Assembly (NCBI GenBank): GCA_025989215.1
Contig: JAPDNP010000008.1
Location: forward strand, 62,001-126,000
DNA: 64,000 nucleotides
Reading direction: 5' to 3'
From: Neisseriaceae bacterium JH1-16
Lineage (GTDB): Bacteria > Pseudomonadota > Gammaproteobacteria > Burkholderiales > Chromobacteriaceae
Position numbers and translations under genes: made by a program. The notes below the pieces were generated by a model. That model saw only the letters and a list, made by a program, of their open reading frames with translations, did not search any database and was not told the origin of the DNA. Position 1 is the stretch's first letter; each line of letters opens with the position of its first letter. Positions 30,419 through 40,982 of this stretch are shown here, piece after piece.

Positions 30419-30853
30419 TTATTCAACAATACTGCCGCCAGCGGCTTCGATCGCAGCACGGGCACCGGCGGTAGCCAGTACACCACGCAGCGTCACAGCG
30501 CGCTCAACCTTACCGGACAGAATCACCTTGGCCGAAAGCGACTGGGCTGCAATCAGACCAGCTTGCTTCAGAGCCAGCAGATCGATGTCATCGACCGGCA
30601 GCAGATTCAGTTCGGACAGACGGACTTCAGCAGTCTTGCCAGCGGTCAGCGACTTGAAGCCACGCTTCGGCAGACGACGCTGCAGCGGCATTTGACCGCC
30701 TTCGAAGCCGACCTTGTGGAAACCACCGGCACGGCTCTTCTGGCCTTTGTGACCACGACCAGCAGTCTTGCCCAGGCCGCTACCGATGCCGCGACCAACG
30801 CGACGCTTGGCGTGTTTAGCGCCGGCGCCCGGTTTAATCGTGTTCAGCAACAT
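30419..30853 (-). CDS. rplO: 50S ribosomal protein L15
   Basis: 144 residues, [20 protein letters not shown] start and [13 protein letters not shown] glycine-basic arm. Late 50S assembly protein. It lies 3 bases after rpmD. Confidence 0.97.
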   Translation of the reverse strand: MLLNTIKPGAGAKHAKRRVGRGIGSGLGKTAGRGHKGQKSRAGGFHKVGFEGGQMPLQRRLPKRGFKSLTAGKTAEVRLSELNLLPVDDIDLLALKQAGLIAAQSLSAKVILSGKVERAVTLRGVLATAGARAAIEAAGGSIVE

Positions 30854-30856
30854 GAT

Positions 30857-31042
30857 TTAGCCCTCAATTTTCAGAAGGTAGCTGATCTTGTTGATCATGC
30901 CACGGTTCTCAGGCGTGTCGATCACTTCGACGGTCTGGCGAATCTTCTTCAGGCCCAGGCCGCGAGCGCACGCTTTGTGCGACTCGAGGCGACCGATCAG
31001 GCTCTTCACCAGTGTCACTTTCACGGTTTTAGCGTTACTCAT
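30857..31042 (-). CDS. rpmD: 50S ribosomal protein L30
   Basis: 61 residues, [18 protein letters not shown] through [17 protein letters not shown]. The ATG at 31042 is chosen; it overlaps the end of rpsE by 8 bases. The eight extra upstream codons are rpsE sequence out of frame. Confidence 0.95.
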   Translation of the reverse strand: MSNAKTVKVTLVKSLIGRLESHKACARGLGLKKIRQTVEVIDTPENRGMINKISYLLKIEG

Positions 31043-31553
31043 GCTCCACCCCCAGGATGTCCTCAACGGTCAGACCACGCTTGGCAGCGATCTGCGACGG
31101 AGTGCAGATCTTGTTCAAGCCGTCCAGCGTAGCGCGAACCACGTTGTACGGGTTGGTCGAACCGTGAATCTTAGCGGACACGTTACGTACGCCCATGGCG
31201 TCGAAGATCACACGCATCGGGCCACCGGCCTTCACACCGGTACCTTCTTTGGCCGGCTGCATGAACACGGTGGTAGCACCGTGTTTGCCCATAACGGCGT
31301 GATGCAGGGTGCCGTTCTTGAGCGGGATCTTCACCAGGGTGCGACGGGCTTGTTCCATCGCTTTTTGCACGGCAACCGGCACTTCTTTCGACTTGCCTTT
31401 GCCCATGCCGATACCGCCATCACCATCACCCACCACGGTAAGTGCGGAGAAGGCCATGATACGACCGCCCTTCACCACTTTGGTGACGCGGTTGACGCTG
31501 ATCATCTTCTCGATCAGACCGTCGCCACGATCTTCCATTTCGTGCTTAGCCAT
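31035..31553 (-). CDS. rpsE: 30S ribosomal protein S5
   Basis: 172 residues, with the S5 double-stranded RNA-binding domain ([20 protein letters not shown]) and C-terminal [13 protein letters not shown]. Involved in decoding accuracy. It lies 13 bases after rplR. Confidence 0.97.
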   Translation of the reverse strand: MAKHEMEDRGDGLIEKMISVNRVTKVVKGGRIMAFSALTVVGDGDGGIGMGKGKSKEVPVAVQKAMEQARRTLVKIPLKNGTLHHAVMGKHGATTVFMQPAKEGTGVKAGGPMRVIFDAMGVRNVSAKIHGSTNPYNVVRATLDGLNKICTPSQIAAKRGLTVEDILGVEHE

Positions 31554-31566
31554 TCTTCACTCCGAA

Positions 31567-31920
31567 TTAGAATACGAGGCCGTGCTCGCGAGCGGCATCG
31601 GCCAGTGCCTTGACGCGACCGTGGTACTTGAAACCGGCGCGGTCAAACGACACTTTTTCGATACCTGCTGCTTTGGCCTTCTCGGCGATGCGCTTGCCTA
31701 CAGCAACAGCAGCTTTAACGTTGCCGCCGTTGCTTGCATCTGCACGCACTTCAGCTTCAAGAGTCGAAGCGCTGGCCAGCACACGGCCGCCAGTCTCATC
31801 GATGATCTGAGCGTAGATGTGGCCATTCGTGCGATGCACGCTGAGCCGCACCATCTTGAGCTCCGCAATCCGAGCACGGGTTTTGCGTGCACGGCGGAGT
31901 CGAGCTTGTTTTTTGTCCAT
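31567..31920 (-). CDS. rplR: 50S ribosomal protein L18
   Basis: 117 residues, 5S rRNA-binding, with arginine-rich start [18 protein letters not shown] and C-terminal [20 protein letters not shown]. spc operon, 13 bases after rplF. Confidence 0.97.
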   Translation of the reverse strand: MDKKQARLRRARKTRARIAELKMVRLSVHRTNGHIYAQIIDETGGRVLASASTLEAEVRADASNGGNVKAAVAVGKRIAEKAKAAGIEKVSFDRAGFKYHGRVKALADAAREHGLVF

Positions 31921-31933
31921 TTCAGCGCCTCAA

Positions 31934-32467
31934 TTACTTCTTCTTGGTCTCTTTGAGAACCACGACTTCATCCGCATAACGAACACCCTTACCTTTGTAG
32001 GGTTCCGGCGAGCGGTAAGCGCGGATCTCAGCAGCCACCTGGCCAACGAGCTGCTTGTTAGCGCCCTTGATCAGGATTTCGGTCTGCGTCGGGGTCGCAA
32101 CAGTAATGCCTTCAGGCATCTTGTGCGCCACCGGGTGCGAGAAACCAAGCGACAGGTTCAGGGTATCGCCAGCAGCCTGAGCACGGTAACCCACGCCCAC
32201 CAGCTGCAGCTTCTTCTCGAAGCCTTTGGAGACACCAGCCACCATGTTGTTGAGGAGAGCACGCAGCGTACCGGACATGGAACGCGCGAACTTGCTATCG
32301 TTTTTGGCAGCGAAGGTCAGCTCGTTGTTATCGAGCTTTACTTCAACATCCCCGCACAGCGGCGTGCTGAGGGTGCCAAGGCTGCCTTTCACGGTCACGT
32401 CAGTTGCATTGAATTTAACTTCAACGCCAGCTGGGATCGCGACCGGGTTTTTAGCTACGCGAGACAT
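31934..32467 (-). CDS. rplF: 50S ribosomal protein L6
   Basis: 177 residues, two L6 repeats; start [17 protein letters not shown] and C-terminal motif [16 protein letters not shown] that contacts the sarcin-ricin loop region. It lies 11 bases after rpsH. Confidence 0.97.
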   Translation of the reverse strand: MSRVAKNPVAIPAGVEVKFNATDVTVKGSLGTLSTPLCGDVEVKLDNNELTFAAKNDSKFARSMSGTLRALLNNMVAGVSKGFEKKLQLVGVGYRAQAAGDTLNLSLGFSHPVAHKMPEGITVATPTQTEILIKGANKQLVGQVAAEIRAYRSPEPYKGKGVRYADEVVVLKETKKK

Positions 32468-32478
32468 TCAACCCTCCA

Positions 32479-32874
32479 TTAAGCCACGATGCAGAGCAGC
32501 TCGCCGCCGATACCGGCTGCGCGTGCCTTGCGATCGGTCATGACGCCTTTGGAGGTGGACACGATGGTCACGCCCAGGCCGTTCATCACCTTCGGAATCT
32601 CGCCCGTGCCTTTGTAGACACGCAGGCCAGGACGCGAAACGCGTTCAATGCGTTCGATCACCGGACGGCCAGCGTAGTACTTCAGCTGGATGTCGAGAAC
32701 CGGCTTCTTTTCTTCGCCGGCAACGGCGAAGTCTTCGATATAGCCTTCGTCTTTCAGAACCTGGGCAATTGCCAGCTTCAGTTTCGACGACGGCATAGCA
32801 ACCGACACCTTCGCAGCGCGCTGAGCGTTGCGGATGCGGGTCAACATATCGGAAATAGGATCATGCATGCTCAT
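32479..32874 (-). CDS. rpsH: 30S ribosomal protein S8
   Basis: 131 residues, [20 protein letters not shown] through [20 protein letters not shown]. Central-domain 16S binder and, in E. coli, the spc-operon repressor. The start MSMHD is as in Neisseria. Confidence 0.97.
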   Translation of the reverse strand: MSMHDPISDMLTRIRNAQRAAKVSVAMPSSKLKLAIAQVLKDEGYIEDFAVAGEEKKPVLDIQLKYYAGRPVIERIERVSRPGLRVYKGTGEIPKVMNGLGVTIVSTSKGVMTDRKARAAGIGGELLCIVA

Positions 32875-32887
32875 TCGGTATCTCCTA

Positions 32888-33193
32888 TTACCAGCTGGCC
32901 TTCACAACACCCGGGATCTCGCCTTTCATGGCGATCTCACGCAGCTTGTTGCGACCCAGACCGAATTTGCGGAACACGCCACGCGGACGACCGGTGATGG
33001 CGCAGCGACGACGCTGGCGTACCGGGCTGGCGTTACGCGGCAGCGCCTGCAGCTTCAGGCGAGCTTCGAAACGCTCTTCGTCGGTGAGCGACGGATTGTT
33101 GGCGATCTCGAGAAGCTGCTCACGCTTGCCGGCGAACTTGGCCACCAGCTTAGCGCGCTTCTTCTCTCGGTTGATCAGTGCAAGTGTTGCCAT
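32888..33193 (-). CDS. rpsN: 30S ribosomal protein S14
   Basis: 101 residues, the long zinc-free form (no CxxC), ending [20 protein letters not shown]. It lies 4 bases after rplE. Confidence 0.97.
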   Translation of the reverse strand: MATLALINREKKRAKLVAKFAGKREQLLEIANNPSLTDEERFEARLKLQALPRNASPVRQRRRCAITGRPRGVFRKFGLGRNKLREIAMKGEIPGVVKASW

Positions 33194-33197
33194 GTGC

Positions 33198-33737
33198 TTA
33201 ACCCTTGAACGGGAACTTGAACAGAGCCAGCAGCGCGCGGGCCTCTTCGTCAGTCTTCGCCGTGGTGGTGATCGTGATGTTCATCCCACGCAGAGCATCG
33301 ATCTTGTCGTACTCGATCTCTGGGAAGATGATCTGCTCGCGCACACCCATGTTGTAGTTGCCACGACCGTCGAACGACTTGCCGGATACACCACGGAAGT
33401 CACGAACGCGCGGCAGCGCGATCGTTACCAGGCGATCCAGGAATTCGTACATACGCTCGCGACGCAGGGTCACTTTGCAGCCAACCGGGTAGTTGTCGCG
33501 AATCTTGAAGCCTGCGATCGACTTCTTAGCTGCGGTTACAACCGGTTTCTGACCTGCGATCTTCTCGAGATCGGCCACGGCATGTTCCATGACCTTTTTG
33601 TCTGCCACCGCTTCGCCGACACCCATGTTCAGGGTAATCTTCTCGATGCGCGGCACTTCCATAACCGACTTGTAGCCAAACTGCTTAACCAGCTCGGGTA
33701 CAACATCGCTCTTATAGAAATCGTAAAGACGTGCCAT
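33198..33737 (-). CDS. rplE: 50S ribosomal protein L5
   Basis: 179 residues, [20 protein letters not shown] start with [18 protein letters not shown]. Binds 5S rRNA and P-site tRNA. It lies 9 bases after rplX. Confidence 0.97.
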   Translation of the reverse strand: MARLYDFYKSDVVPELVKQFGYKSVMEVPRIEKITLNMGVGEAVADKKVMEHAVADLEKIAGQKPVVTAAKKSIAGFKIRDNYPVGCKVTLRRERMYEFLDRLVTIALPRVRDFRGVSGKSFDGRGNYNMGVREQIIFPEIEYDKIDALRGMNITITTTAKTDEEARALLALFKFPFKG

Positions 33738-33746
33738 GTTTGCTCC

Positions 33747-34061
33747 TTACGCGCCGACGACTTCGCCGTTCGACTTGAACACGCGAACTTTGCGGCCATC
33801 TTCCAGCTGCTTGATCGCTACGCGATCAGCCTTCTGGGTCGCCGGGTTGAAAATCGCCACGTTAGACACGTGAATCGGCATGGTCTTTTCGACAATCCCG
33901 CCTGCAACACCGCGAACCGGGTTCGGCTTCTGGTGTTTCTTGGCGATGTTCACGCCTTCAACCACCACTTTGTCGTCCAGCACACGCAGAACCGCGCCAC
34001 GCTTGCCTTTATCTTTACCAGTGGTGACGATTACTTCGTCACCTGTGCGAATTTTACGCAT
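33747..34061 (-). CDS. rplX: 50S ribosomal protein L24
   Basis: 104 residues with KOW motif ([19 protein letters not shown]). Assembly-initiator protein near the exit tunnel. It lies 11 bases after rplN. Confidence 0.97.
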   Translation of the reverse strand: MRKIRTGDEVIVTTGKDKGKRGAVLRVLDDKVVVEGVNIAKKHQKPNPVRGVAGGIVEKTMPIHVSNVAIFNPATQKADRVAIKQLEDGRKVRVFKSNGEVVGA

Positions 34062-34072
34062 GCGACCTCTCC

Positions 34073-34441
34073 TTACAGCACTTCCGGCGCGAGCGACACG
34101 ATCTTCATGAAACGCTCGGTACGCAGTTCGCGAGTCACCGGCCCGAAGATACGGGTGCCAATCGGCTCAAGCTTGGTGTTGAGCAACACAGCCGCATTGT
34201 TGTCAAACTTGATCAGCGAGCCGTCCGGGCGACGAACGCCCTTGGCAGTGCGCACAACCACAGCGCTGTACACGTCACCCTTCTTGACGCGACCGCGCGG
34301 AGCGGCGTCCTTGATGCTCACCTTGATAATGTCGCCTACGGATGCGTAGCGACGCTTGGAGCCACCGAGAACCTTGATGCACATTACTTTGCGCGCACCA
34401 GTGTTATCTGCGACCTCCAGCATGGTCTGCATTTGAATCAT
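34073..34441 (-). CDS. rplN: 50S ribosomal protein L14
   Basis: 122 residues, [20 protein letters not shown], with [20 protein letters not shown]. First gene of the spc operon. It is separated from rpsQ by 199 structured non-coding bases holding a candidate promoter. Confidence 0.97.
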   Translation of the reverse strand: MIQMQTMLEVADNTGARKVMCIKVLGGSKRRYASVGDIIKVSIKDAAPRGRVKKGDVYSAVVVRTAKGVRRPDGSLIKFDNNAAVLLNTKLEPIGTRIFGPVTRELRTERFMKIVSLAPEVL

Positions 34442-34640
34442 TGTGTGATTACCTTTCTTTCCAACTTATTCCGTCACTTTCGCTGCGACAGCGGGTTGCG
34501 AGGGTGCAACCATATCTAGGCGAAACGCCGCTTGCGCGGCGTATCTAACGGCCAGTCTTGGAACCCGTACGGGCGGATTCGCCTTTTACTAAAGGCGAGA
34601 AAGTGGCCATTATACAGAGGGGTTACCCCCTCTGCAAGCA
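34442..34640 (-). promoter_or_regulatory. S10/spc operon boundary: hairpins plus spc promoter
   Basis: On the minus strand TTGCAG (34632-34637) and TATAAT (34609-34614) are 17 bases apart, and the spacer contains CAGAGGGG-GTAA-CCCCTCTG. Downstream are two perfect stems: TCGCCTTT-AGTA-AAAGGCGA (34579-34598) and ACGCCGC-GCAA-GCGGCGT (34525-34542). It therefore looks like a promoter with a structured leader for rplN, possibly with partial termination of S10 transcripts. Confidence 0.6.
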
Positions 34641-34904
34641 TTACACTTGGCGAGCTTTCTCGACCAGTGCAGTCACGACCCACGTTTTGCTTTTCGAGAG
34701 TGGACGCGATTCGCTGATAACAACGACATCGCCTTCACGGTACTCGTTTTGCTCATCGTGAGCGTGGAACTTCTTCGAACGACGGATAACTTTACCGTAG
34801 ATCGGGTGCTTAACCTTGCGCTCGACCAGGACGGTTACGGTCTTGTCCATCTTGTCGCTGACCACCTTACCGGTCAGCGTACGTACCACTTTGGTTTCGC
34901 TCAT
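34641..34904 (-). CDS. rpsQ: 30S ribosomal protein S17
   Basis: 87-residue OB-fold protein with [20 protein letters not shown] and [19 protein letters not shown]. It lies one base after rpmC and ends the S10 operon. Confidence 0.97.
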   Translation of the reverse strand: MSETKVVRTLTGKVVSDKMDKTVTVLVERKVKHPIYGKVIRRSKKFHAHDEQNEYREGDVVVISESRPLSKSKTWVVTALVEKARQV

Positions 34905-34905
34905 G

Positions 34906-35094
34906 TTAAGCAGCCTTCTCTTTCAGAATGGTGCGAACGCGAGCGATGTCGCGACGCACTTTCTTCAGTTCACTGTTCTTAGCGAGCTGCTGGGTAGCAT
35001 GCTGCATACGCAGCGCGAACTGGGCCTTCAGAAGGCTCAACAGTTCGGCCTTCAGCTCGTCCACGCTCTTTGCTTTCAGTTCGGACGCTTTCAT
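34906..35094 (-). CDS. rpmC: 50S ribosomal protein L29
   Basis: 62 residues, helical: [20 protein letters not shown], then [20 protein letters not shown]. Near the tunnel exit, where trigger factor and SRP dock. Its start overlaps the rplP stop (TAATG). Confidence 0.97.
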   Translation of the reverse strand: MKASELKAKSVDELKAELLSLLKAQFALRMQHATQQLAKNSELKKVRRDIARVRTILKEKAA

Positions 35095-35510
35095 TACTGA
35101 CCTACCTGTCTAGTCACAAACACAGTCGCGATCGGCAATTTAGCTGCGGCCAAACGGAAAGCCTCACGTGCCAGCTCTTCGTTCACACCATCCATTTCAT
35201 ACAGCATCTTGCCAGGCTGGATTTCCGCCACGAAGTACTCCGGGCTACCTTTACCGTTACCCATCCGGACTTCAGCCGGCTTGGAGGTGATCGGTTTGTC
35301 CGGGAACACGCGGATCCAGATGCGACCGCCACGCTTGATGTGACGGGTCATCGCACGACGGGCAGCTTCGATCTGACGCGCAGTCAGGCGACCACGACCG
35401 ACGGCTTTCAGACCGAACTCACCGAAGCTAACCTTGTTACCACGGGTAGCGATGCCGGTGTTGCGGCCCTTCTGCTGTTTACGGTACTTGAGTCTAGTTG
35501 GCTGCAGCAT
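35094..35510 (-). CDS. rplP: 50S ribosomal protein L16
   Basis: 138 residues, [20 protein letters not shown] start and [20 protein letters not shown] core; organises the A-site tRNA region. The ATG at 35510 is the usual L16 start, overlapping rpsC by 17 bases. Confidence 0.97.
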   Translation of the reverse strand: MLQPTRLKYRKQQKGRNTGIATRGNKVSFGEFGLKAVGRGRLTARQIEAARRAMTRHIKRGGRIWIRVFPDKPITSKPAEVRMGNGKGSPEYFVAEIQPGKMLYEMDGVNEELAREAFRLAAAKLPIATVFVTRQVGQ

Positions 35511-36198
35511 TTCGACCACCTGCCTTTCTGGATTTCTTCTCAGGGGCTACCGGTGCAGCCGGAGCCTGACCCGGCTTCAACTCACCCTTGTAAACCCAAA
35601 CCTTGATACCGATGACACCGTAAGTGGTGTGCGCTTCGGAAGTCGCGTAGTCCACGTCAGCACGCAGGGTGTGAAGCGGTACACGGCCTTCGCGGTACCA
35701 TTCGGTACGAGCGATTTCGATACCATTCAGACGACCCGAGGACATGATCTTGATGCCCTGAGCGCCCATGCGCATCGCGTTCTGCATCGAACGCTTCATC
35801 GCACGGCGGAACATCACGCGCTTTTCCAGCTGAGCAGCGATGCCGTCAGCAATGATCTGCGCGTCGATTTCCGGCTTGCGGACTTCTTCGATGTTTACGT
35901 GTACCGGCACGCCCAGACGAGCTTGCAGCTCTTTCTTGAGCAGCTCGATGTCTTCGCCCTTCTTACCGATCACGACACCCGGACGGGCGCTGTGAATGGT
36001 GATGCGGGCGGACTTAGCCGGACGCTCGATGATCACACGACCAACGGACGCGTGAGCCAGGCGCTTTTTCAGGAACTCGCGGACTTCGATGTCCTGCTTC
36101 AGCATGCCCGGGAAGTTCTGGGAGCTAGCGAACCACTTGGACGCCCAGTTCTTAGTTACGGCAAGACGGAACCCCGTCGGATGAATCTTCTGACCCAT
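35494..36198 (-). CDS. rpsC: 30S ribosomal protein S3
   Basis: 234 residues: KH domain with [18 protein letters not shown] and the C-terminal S3 domain ([20 protein letters not shown]). Forms the mRNA entry tunnel. The tail is Ala/Lys-rich ([19 protein letters not shown]). Confidence 0.97.
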   Translation of the reverse strand: MGQKIHPTGFRLAVTKNWASKWFASSQNFPGMLKQDIEVREFLKKRLAHASVGRVIIERPAKSARITIHSARPGVVIGKKGEDIELLKKELQARLGVPVHVNIEEVRKPEIDAQIIADGIAAQLEKRVMFRRAMKRSMQNAMRMGAQGIKIMSSGRLNGIEIARTEWYREGRVPLHTLRADVDYATSEAHTTYGVIGIKVWVYKGELKPGQAPAAPVAPEKKSRKAGGRNAAAN

Positions 36199-36208
36199 TG
36201 CTATTCCC

Positions 36209-36538
36209 TCAATTGCCCACGGTCAACGTGATGTGGCAAGTCTGCTTTTCGATGCGGTTACCGCGGCCTTTGGCACGGGCGGTGAAACGCTTCAGACTCG
36301 GCCCCTTGTCGACGTAGATGGTCGTCACTTTGAGGGTGTCGATATCCGCGCCTTCGTTGTGCTCCGCGTTGGCAATAGCCGACAGCAGCACTTTCTTGAT
36401 CAGCTCAGCGCCTTTTTTCGGGCTGAAGGTCAAGATGTTCAGGGCTTGCTCAACCGACTGGCCGCGAATCAGATCCGCTACCAGACGGCACTTCTGTGCC
36501 GAAAGGCGCGTATTGTTAAGTTGTGCAGAGACTCTCAT
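36209..36538 (-). CDS. rplV: 50S ribosomal protein L22
   Basis: 109 residues, with the tunnel-lining hairpin [20 protein letters not shown]. The hairpin is intact relative to macrolide-sensitive relatives. It lies 9 bases after rpsS. Confidence 0.97.
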   Translation of the reverse strand: MRVSAQLNNTRLSAQKCRLVADLIRGQSVEQALNILTFSPKKGAELIKKVLLSAIANAEHNEGADIDTLKVTTIYVDKGPSLKRFTARAKGRGNRIEKQTCHITLTVGN

Positions 36539-36547
36539 TGCATCACC

Positions 36548-36826
36548 TTATTTCTTCTTCGCCTTCTTGTCGGCCGCGTGGCCTTTGAAGGTACGGGTCA
36601 GAGAGAATTCACCCAGTTTGTGACCCACCATGTTCTCGGAAACATAAACCGGAACGTGAGTACGACCGTTGTGAACAGCGATGGTCAGACCAATGAAGTC
36701 CGGCAAGACGGTCGAACGACGCGACCAGGTCTTAATCGGACGTTTGTCACTGGTTGCACGCGCCGCGTCGATCTTCTTCAGAAGGTGCAGATCAACAAAC
36801 GGGCCTTTTTTCTGCGAACGTGCCAT
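36548..36826 (-). CDS. rpsS: 30S ribosomal protein S19
   Basis: 92 residues, [20 protein letters not shown] and the [20 protein letters not shown] tail. Partner of S13 in the head. It lies 7 bases after rplB. Confidence 0.97.
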   Translation of the reverse strand: MARSQKKGPFVDLHLLKKIDAARATSDKRPIKTWSRRSTVLPDFIGLTIAVHNGRTHVPVYVSENMVGHKLGEFSLTRTFKGHAADKKAKKK

Positions 36827-36833
36827 ATGTCAA

Positions 36834-37667
36834 TTACCCTTTGTTCGAGAAGCGACGGCGTACGATCATGTTGTTCGTACGCTTGTTGCGACGGGTACGG
36901 TAGCCCTTCGTCGGCGTGCCCCATGGGCTCACCGGCACGCGGCCTTCACCAGTACGGCCTTCACCACCACCGTGCGGGTGATCGATCGGGTTCATCGCCG
37001 TACCGCGAACGGTCGGACGAATACCACGCCAGCGGTTGGCACCGGCTTTACCGATCTTGCGCAGGTTGTGCTCTTCGTTGCCCACTTCGCCAACGGTGGC
37101 GCGGCAGTCAACGTGAACCTTGCGGATCTCACCCGAGCGCAGACGCAGCTGTGCGTAGGAGCCATCACGAGCCAGCAGCATTACCGAAGCACCAGCCGAA
37201 CGTGCGATCTGCGCGCCCTTGCCCGGTTGCATCTCGATGCAGTGGATGGTGGTACCGACCGGGATGTTGCGGATCGGCAGGGTGTTACCGGCCTTGATCG
37301 GCGCTTCGGCACCGGACAGCAGCACGGCACCAGCCTTCACACCGCGCGGGGCGATGATGTAGCGGCGCTCGCCGTCGGCGTAGCAAAGCAGCGCGATGTG
37401 CGCGGTACGGTTCGGGTCATATTCCAGACGCTCAACCTTGGCCGGAATCCCGTCCTTGTTGCGACGGAAGTCGATCACACGGTAGTGCTTCTTGTGCGCA
37501 CCGCCCATGTGACGGGTGGTGATACGACCATTGTTGTTGCGGCCGGCGGTGGAGATTTTCTTCTCCAGCAGCGGCGCATACGGCGCACCTTTGTGCAGGT
37601 CAGGCGTTACCACCTTGACCATTGCACGACGGCCCGCAGAAGTCGGCTTTACTTTTACGATAGGCAT
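36834..37667 (-). CDS. rplB: 50S ribosomal protein L2
   Basis: 277 residues, with the peptidyl-transferase-associated region [20 protein letters not shown] including the conserved His. It lies 11 bases after rplW. Confidence 0.97.
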   Translation of the reverse strand: MPIVKVKPTSAGRRAMVKVVTPDLHKGAPYAPLLEKKISTAGRNNNGRITTRHMGGAHKKHYRVIDFRRNKDGIPAKVERLEYDPNRTAHIALLCYADGERRYIIAPRGVKAGAVLLSGAEAPIKAGNTLPIRNIPVGTTIHCIEMQPGKGAQIARSAGASVMLLARDGSYAQLRLRSGEIRKVHVDCRATVGEVGNEEHNLRKIGKAGANRWRGIRPTVRGTAMNPIDHPHGGGEGRTGEGRVPVSPWGTPTKGYRTRRNKRTNNMIVRRRFSNKG

Positions 37668-37678
37668 GCTCTATCTCC

Positions 37679-37981
37679 TCACTCCGCAGCAGCGGCGTTC
37701 AGGTCAAGTTCTTGACCCGGAACCAGGCTAACGTAAGCCTTCTTCCAGTCTTTGCGACGGCCGAAACGTTGACCGAAGCGCTTGACCTTGCCCTTAACGT
37801 TCACAGTGGTTACGTCCTGAACTTTTACATTGAACAGGAGTTCCACCGCAGCCTTGACTTCCGGTTTGGTGGCATCAGTCGCCACGCGGAAGACAACTTG
37901 CTGGTGCTTTTCAGCAACGAACGTGCTCTTTTCGGAGACTACCGGAGCAAGGATTACTTGCATCAGACGTTCTTGATTCAT
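37679..37981 (-). CDS. rplW: 50S ribosomal protein L23
   Basis: 100 residues, [20 protein letters not shown]; docking site for trigger factor and SRP at the exit. The ATG at 37981 overlaps the rplD stop as ATGA; an upstream GTG is less likely. Confidence 0.97.
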   Translation of the reverse strand: MNQERLMQVILAPVVSEKSTFVAEKHQQVVFRVATDATKPEVKAAVELLFNVKVQDVTTVNVKGKVKRFGQRFGRRKDWKKAYVSLVPGQELDLNAAAAE

Positions 37982-38598
37982 GCCCACTGCTCCTCGAGGT
38001 GCTTCACGGCATCGCGGGTGATCACAACTTTCTTGAAGCGCAGGAGGCTGTACGGGTCAGCCTGTTGAGCTTCGATCACCAGCACGTTCGGCAGGTTACG
38101 GGACGAGAGGTAGAGGTTTTCGTCCATCTCTTTGGTCACGAACAGGGCCTGCTCCACGCCCAGGGCCTTCGCCTTGGCAGCGAATTCCTTGGTCTTCGGG
38201 GATGCAACGGACAGCTCGTCAACAACGATCAGACGTTCATCACGGACCAGCTGCGACAGAATCGCGGCCATACCGGCACGGAACATCTTACGGTTAACTT
38301 TCTGGGCGAAGTTCTCTTCCGGGCTGTTCGGGAACGCACGGCCACCACCACGCCATACCGGCGAGGAGGTCATACCGGAACGAGCACGACCAGTACCCTT
38401 CTGGCGCCACGGCTTCTTGGTCGAGTGCTTAACGTCACGACGGTTCAGCTGGGCACGGTTACCGCTACGGGCGTTAGCCAGGAAGGCGGTAACAACCTGA
38501 TGAACCAGGGCTTCGTTGTACTCACGACCGAACAGAGTTTCGGACGCCTGCAGGCCTTCGGCGGCCTGACCTTGTGCATTGATTACTTTCAGTTCCAT
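37978..38598 (-). CDS. rplD: 50S ribosomal protein L4
   Basis: 206 residues, [20 protein letters not shown]; the tunnel loop includes [20 protein letters not shown]. In E. coli L4 represses the S10 operon through its leader; here the only spacer long enough to host control is between rpsJ and rplC. Confidence 0.97.
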   Translation of the reverse strand: MELKVINAQGQAAEGLQASETLFGREYNEALVHQVVTAFLANARSGNRAQLNRRDVKHSTKKPWRQKGTGRARSGMTSSPVWRGGGRAFPNSPEENFAQKVNRKMFRAGMAAILSQLVRDERLIVVDELSVASPKTKEFAAKAKALGVEQALFVTKEMDENLYLSSRNLPNVLVIEAQQADPYSLLRFKKVVITRDAVKHLEEQWA

Positions 38599-39242
38599 CA
38601 CGCACCCGCCTTCACACTAGGACGAACGACTACGTCGCCGTTCTTGGCACCCGGGACTGCGCCCTTAACCAGAAGCAGCTGACGCTCGGCATCGATGCGC
38701 ACGATCTCGAGGCACTGAACAGTGCTCTTGACGTTACCGTACTGACCAGCCATGCGCTTACCCGGGAATACACGGCCCGGATCTTGAGCTTGGCCGATAG
38801 AACCCGGCGTATTGTGCGACAGCGAGTTACCGTGCGATGCGCGGTTGGAGCTGAAGTTGTGACGCTTGATCACACCCGAGAAACCCTTACCCTTGGAGGT
38901 ACCGGTCACATCGACCAGTTGACCTACGGTGAAGATTTCGACGGTGATGGCGTCGCCAGCCTTGTAGTTAGCCAGGGTTTCGGCCGACAGGGCGAATTCG
39001 TGCAGGCCACGACCGGCTTCAGTGCCAGCCTTGCCAAAATGACCGGCTTGCGCCTTGGTCACACGATTAGCCTTGCGGGAACCGAAGGTCACCTGAACGG
39101 CAGTGTAGCCGTCTACGTCGGCATTCTTAATTTGCGTCACGCGGTTAGCGGACATGTCCAGCACAGTTACCGGAACGGATGCACCGTCTTCGGCAAAAAT
39201 GCGGGTCATGCCGACTTTGCGACCGACAAGACCTAAAGTCAT
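38598..39242 (-). CDS. rplC: 50S ribosomal protein L3
   Basis: 214 residues, [20 protein letters not shown] start and loop [20 protein letters not shown] approaching the peptidyl-transferase centre. The ATG at 39242 is chosen because the 25-codon extension upstream is unlike L3. It follows a 145-base spacer after rpsJ. Confidence 0.97.
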   Translation of the reverse strand: MTLGLVGRKVGMTRIFAEDGASVPVTVLDMSANRVTQIKNADVDGYTAVQVTFGSRKANRVTKAQAGHFGKAGTEAGRGLHEFALSAETLANYKAGDAITVEIFTVGQLVDVTGTSKGKGFSGVIKRHNFSSNRASHGNSLSHNTPGSIGQAQDPGRVFPGKRMAGQYGNVKSTVQCLEIVRIDAERQLLLVKGAVPGAKNGDVVVRPSVKAGA

Positions 39243-39297
39243 GTTTATTTCCTTTTGCAGGTGCTGATTACGATTGACCAGCAATCTAAAACAAAAG

Positions 39298-39322
39298 CGG
39301 ACTTGCCAAAATGGCAAGTCCG
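39298..39322 (-). terminator. Terminator-like hairpin between rpsJ and rplC
   Basis: Perfect 10-bp stem CGGACTTGCC-ATTTT-GGCAAGTCCG on the minus strand, then CTTTTGTTTTAG. It is inside the S10 operon, 65 bases past the rpsJ stop, so it may attenuate L3-to-S17 expression. Confidence 0.65.
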
Positions 39323-39387
39323 AAAATGTATCACAGAAAACTCAAGCGCCGCAAGCACTTAGCGGAAACAGCGCCTGAATCGTGTGA

Positions 39388-39699
39388 TTATTGCAGCTTG
39401 ATTTCCACGTCCACGCCAGCCGGCAGGTCGAGCTTCATCAGAGCATCGACAGTCTTGTCGGTCGGGTCAACGATGTCCATCAGACGCAGGTGAGTACGGA
39501 TTTCCAGCTGATCGCGGGAGCTCTTGTTCACGTGCGGCGAACGCAGGACGTCAAAACGCTCGATCTTGGTCGGCAGCGGTACCGGACCCTTGACCACGGC
39601 GCCGGTGCGCTTAGCGGTTTCAACGATCTCTTGAGCCGAGCGGTCGATCAGGTTGTAGTCAAACGCCTTCAGGCGGATGCGGATTTTCTGGCTTTGCAT
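39388..39699 (-). CDS. rpsJ: 30S ribosomal protein S10 / NusE
   Basis: 103 residues, [20 protein letters not shown]; also the NusE antitermination factor, partner of NusB and NusG. It lies only 18 bases after tuf, so there is no room for the long S10 leader of E. coli. Confidence 0.97.
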   Translation of the reverse strand: MQSQKIRIRLKAFDYNLIDRSAQEIVETAKRTGAVVKGPVPLPTKIERFDVLRSPHVNKSSRDQLEIRTHLRLMDIVDPTDKTVDALMKLDLPAGVDVEIKLQ

Positions 39700-39717
39700 A
39701 TCGTTCTCCGAATCCGG

Positions 39718-40908
39718 TTAGGCGATGATCTTGGAAACCACGCCGGCGCCGACGGTACGGCCACCTTCGCGGATTGCGAAACGCAGGCCTTCTTCCATGG
39801 CGATCGGTGCGATCAGTTGCACAGTGATTTCCACGTTGTCACCCGGCATAACCATTTCCACGCCTTCGGCCAGGGTTACAGCACCGGTCACGTCCGTGGT
39901 ACGGAAGTAGAACTGCGGGCGGTAGTTGGCGAAGAACGGGGTGTGACGGCCGCCTTCATCTTTCGACAGGATGTACACGCTACCCGAGAAGGTGGTGTGC
40001 GGCTTGATCGAGCCCGGCTTAACCAGAACCTGACCACGCTCTACGTCTTCACGCTTGGTACCGCGCAGCAGCACGCCCACGTTGTCGCCGGCTTGACCTT
40101 GGTCCAGCAGCTTGCGGAACATTTCCACGCCGGTGCAGGTGGTCTTGACGGTGTCTTTCAGGCCAACGATTTCGAGTTCTTCGCCGACTTTAACGATACC
40201 GCGCTCAACACGACCGGTCACTACGGTGCCACGACCCGAGATCGAGAACACGTCCTCGATCGGCAGCAGGAACGGCTTGTCGATGGCGCGCTCCGGCAGC
40301 GGGATGTAGCTGTCCAGGGCGTCGGCCAGACGGAAGATCGCCGGCTCGCCGTATTCCGACTGGTCGCCTTCCAGCGCCAGACGAGCGGAACCGGTAACGA
40401 TCGGGGTGTCGTCGCCCGGGAAGTCGTACGACGACAGCAGGTCGCGCACTTCCATTTCCACCAATTCCAGCAGCTCAGCGTCGTCCACCAGGTCAGCCTT
40501 GTTCAGGAAGACGATGATGTACGGAACGCCAACCTGACGGGACAGCAGGATGTGTTCGCGGGTTTGCGGCATCGGACCGTCAGCGGCCGAGCACACCAGA
40601 ATCGCGCCGTCCATCTGAGCCGCGCCGGTGATCATGTTCTTCACATAGTCAGCGTGGCCCGGGCAGTCTACGTGAGCATAGTGGCGGGTTTCGGTTTCGT
40701 ATTCTACGTGCGCGGTATTAATGGTAATACCGCGAGCCTTTTCTTCCGGCGCGCTGTCGATCTGCGAGTAGTCTTTAGCTTCGCCACCGAACTTCTTCGA
40801 CAGAATGGTGGTGATCGCTGCAGTCAGAGTGGTCTTGCCATGGTCCACGTGACCGATGGTGCCAACGTTTACGTGCGGTTTCGTCCGCTCGAACTTTTCT
40901 TTTGCCAT
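39718..40908 (-). CDS. tuf: Elongation factor Tu, copy 1
   Basis: 396-residue GTPase that delivers aminoacyl-tRNA. G motifs: [18 protein letters not shown] and the SAR box. Last gene of the str operon. It differs from copy 2 (56360-57550) at about 16 residues, nearly all after the G domain, for example [19 protein letters not shown] here. Confidence 0.98.
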   Translation of the reverse strand: MAKEKFERTKPHVNVGTIGHVDHGKTTLTAAITTILSKKFGGEAKDYSQIDSAPEEKARGITINTAHVEYETETRHYAHVDCPGHADYVKNMITGAAQMDGAILVCSAADGPMPQTREHILLSRQVGVPYIIVFLNKADLVDDAELLELVEMEVRDLLSSYDFPGDDTPIVTGSARLALEGDQSEYGEPAIFRLADALDSYIPLPERAIDKPFLLPIEDVFSISGRGTVVTGRVERGIVKVGEELEIVGLKDTVKTTCTGVEMFRKLLDQGQAGDNVGVLLRGTKREDVERGQVLVKPGSIKPHTTFSGSVYILSKDEGGRHTPFFANYRPQFYFRTTDVTGAVTLAEGVEMVMPGDNVEITVQLIAPIAMEEGLRFAIREGGRTVGAGVVSKIIA

Positions 40909-40944
40909 TTTGCAAAAATCCTTGATTTAAAGAACAACAGAGCT

Positions 40945-40973
40945 AGGTTGGCCGAAACCGATTCGGCCAACCT
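40945..40973. repeat. Inverted pair of the 12-mer AGGTTGGCCGAA between fusA and tuf
   Basis: AGGTTGGCCGAA-ACCGA-TTCGGCCAACCT: both arms carry the complete 12-mer, giving a 12-bp stem with 5-base loop. It lies in the 74-base spacer inside the str operon. No T-run follows on the minus strand. Confidence 0.85.
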
Positions 40974-40982
40974 CAGCGCGCA

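Noticed and set aside
34525-34598. A known riboswitch in the rpsQ-rplN gap
   Set aside because: The stems are simple and separate, with no recognised aptamer core.
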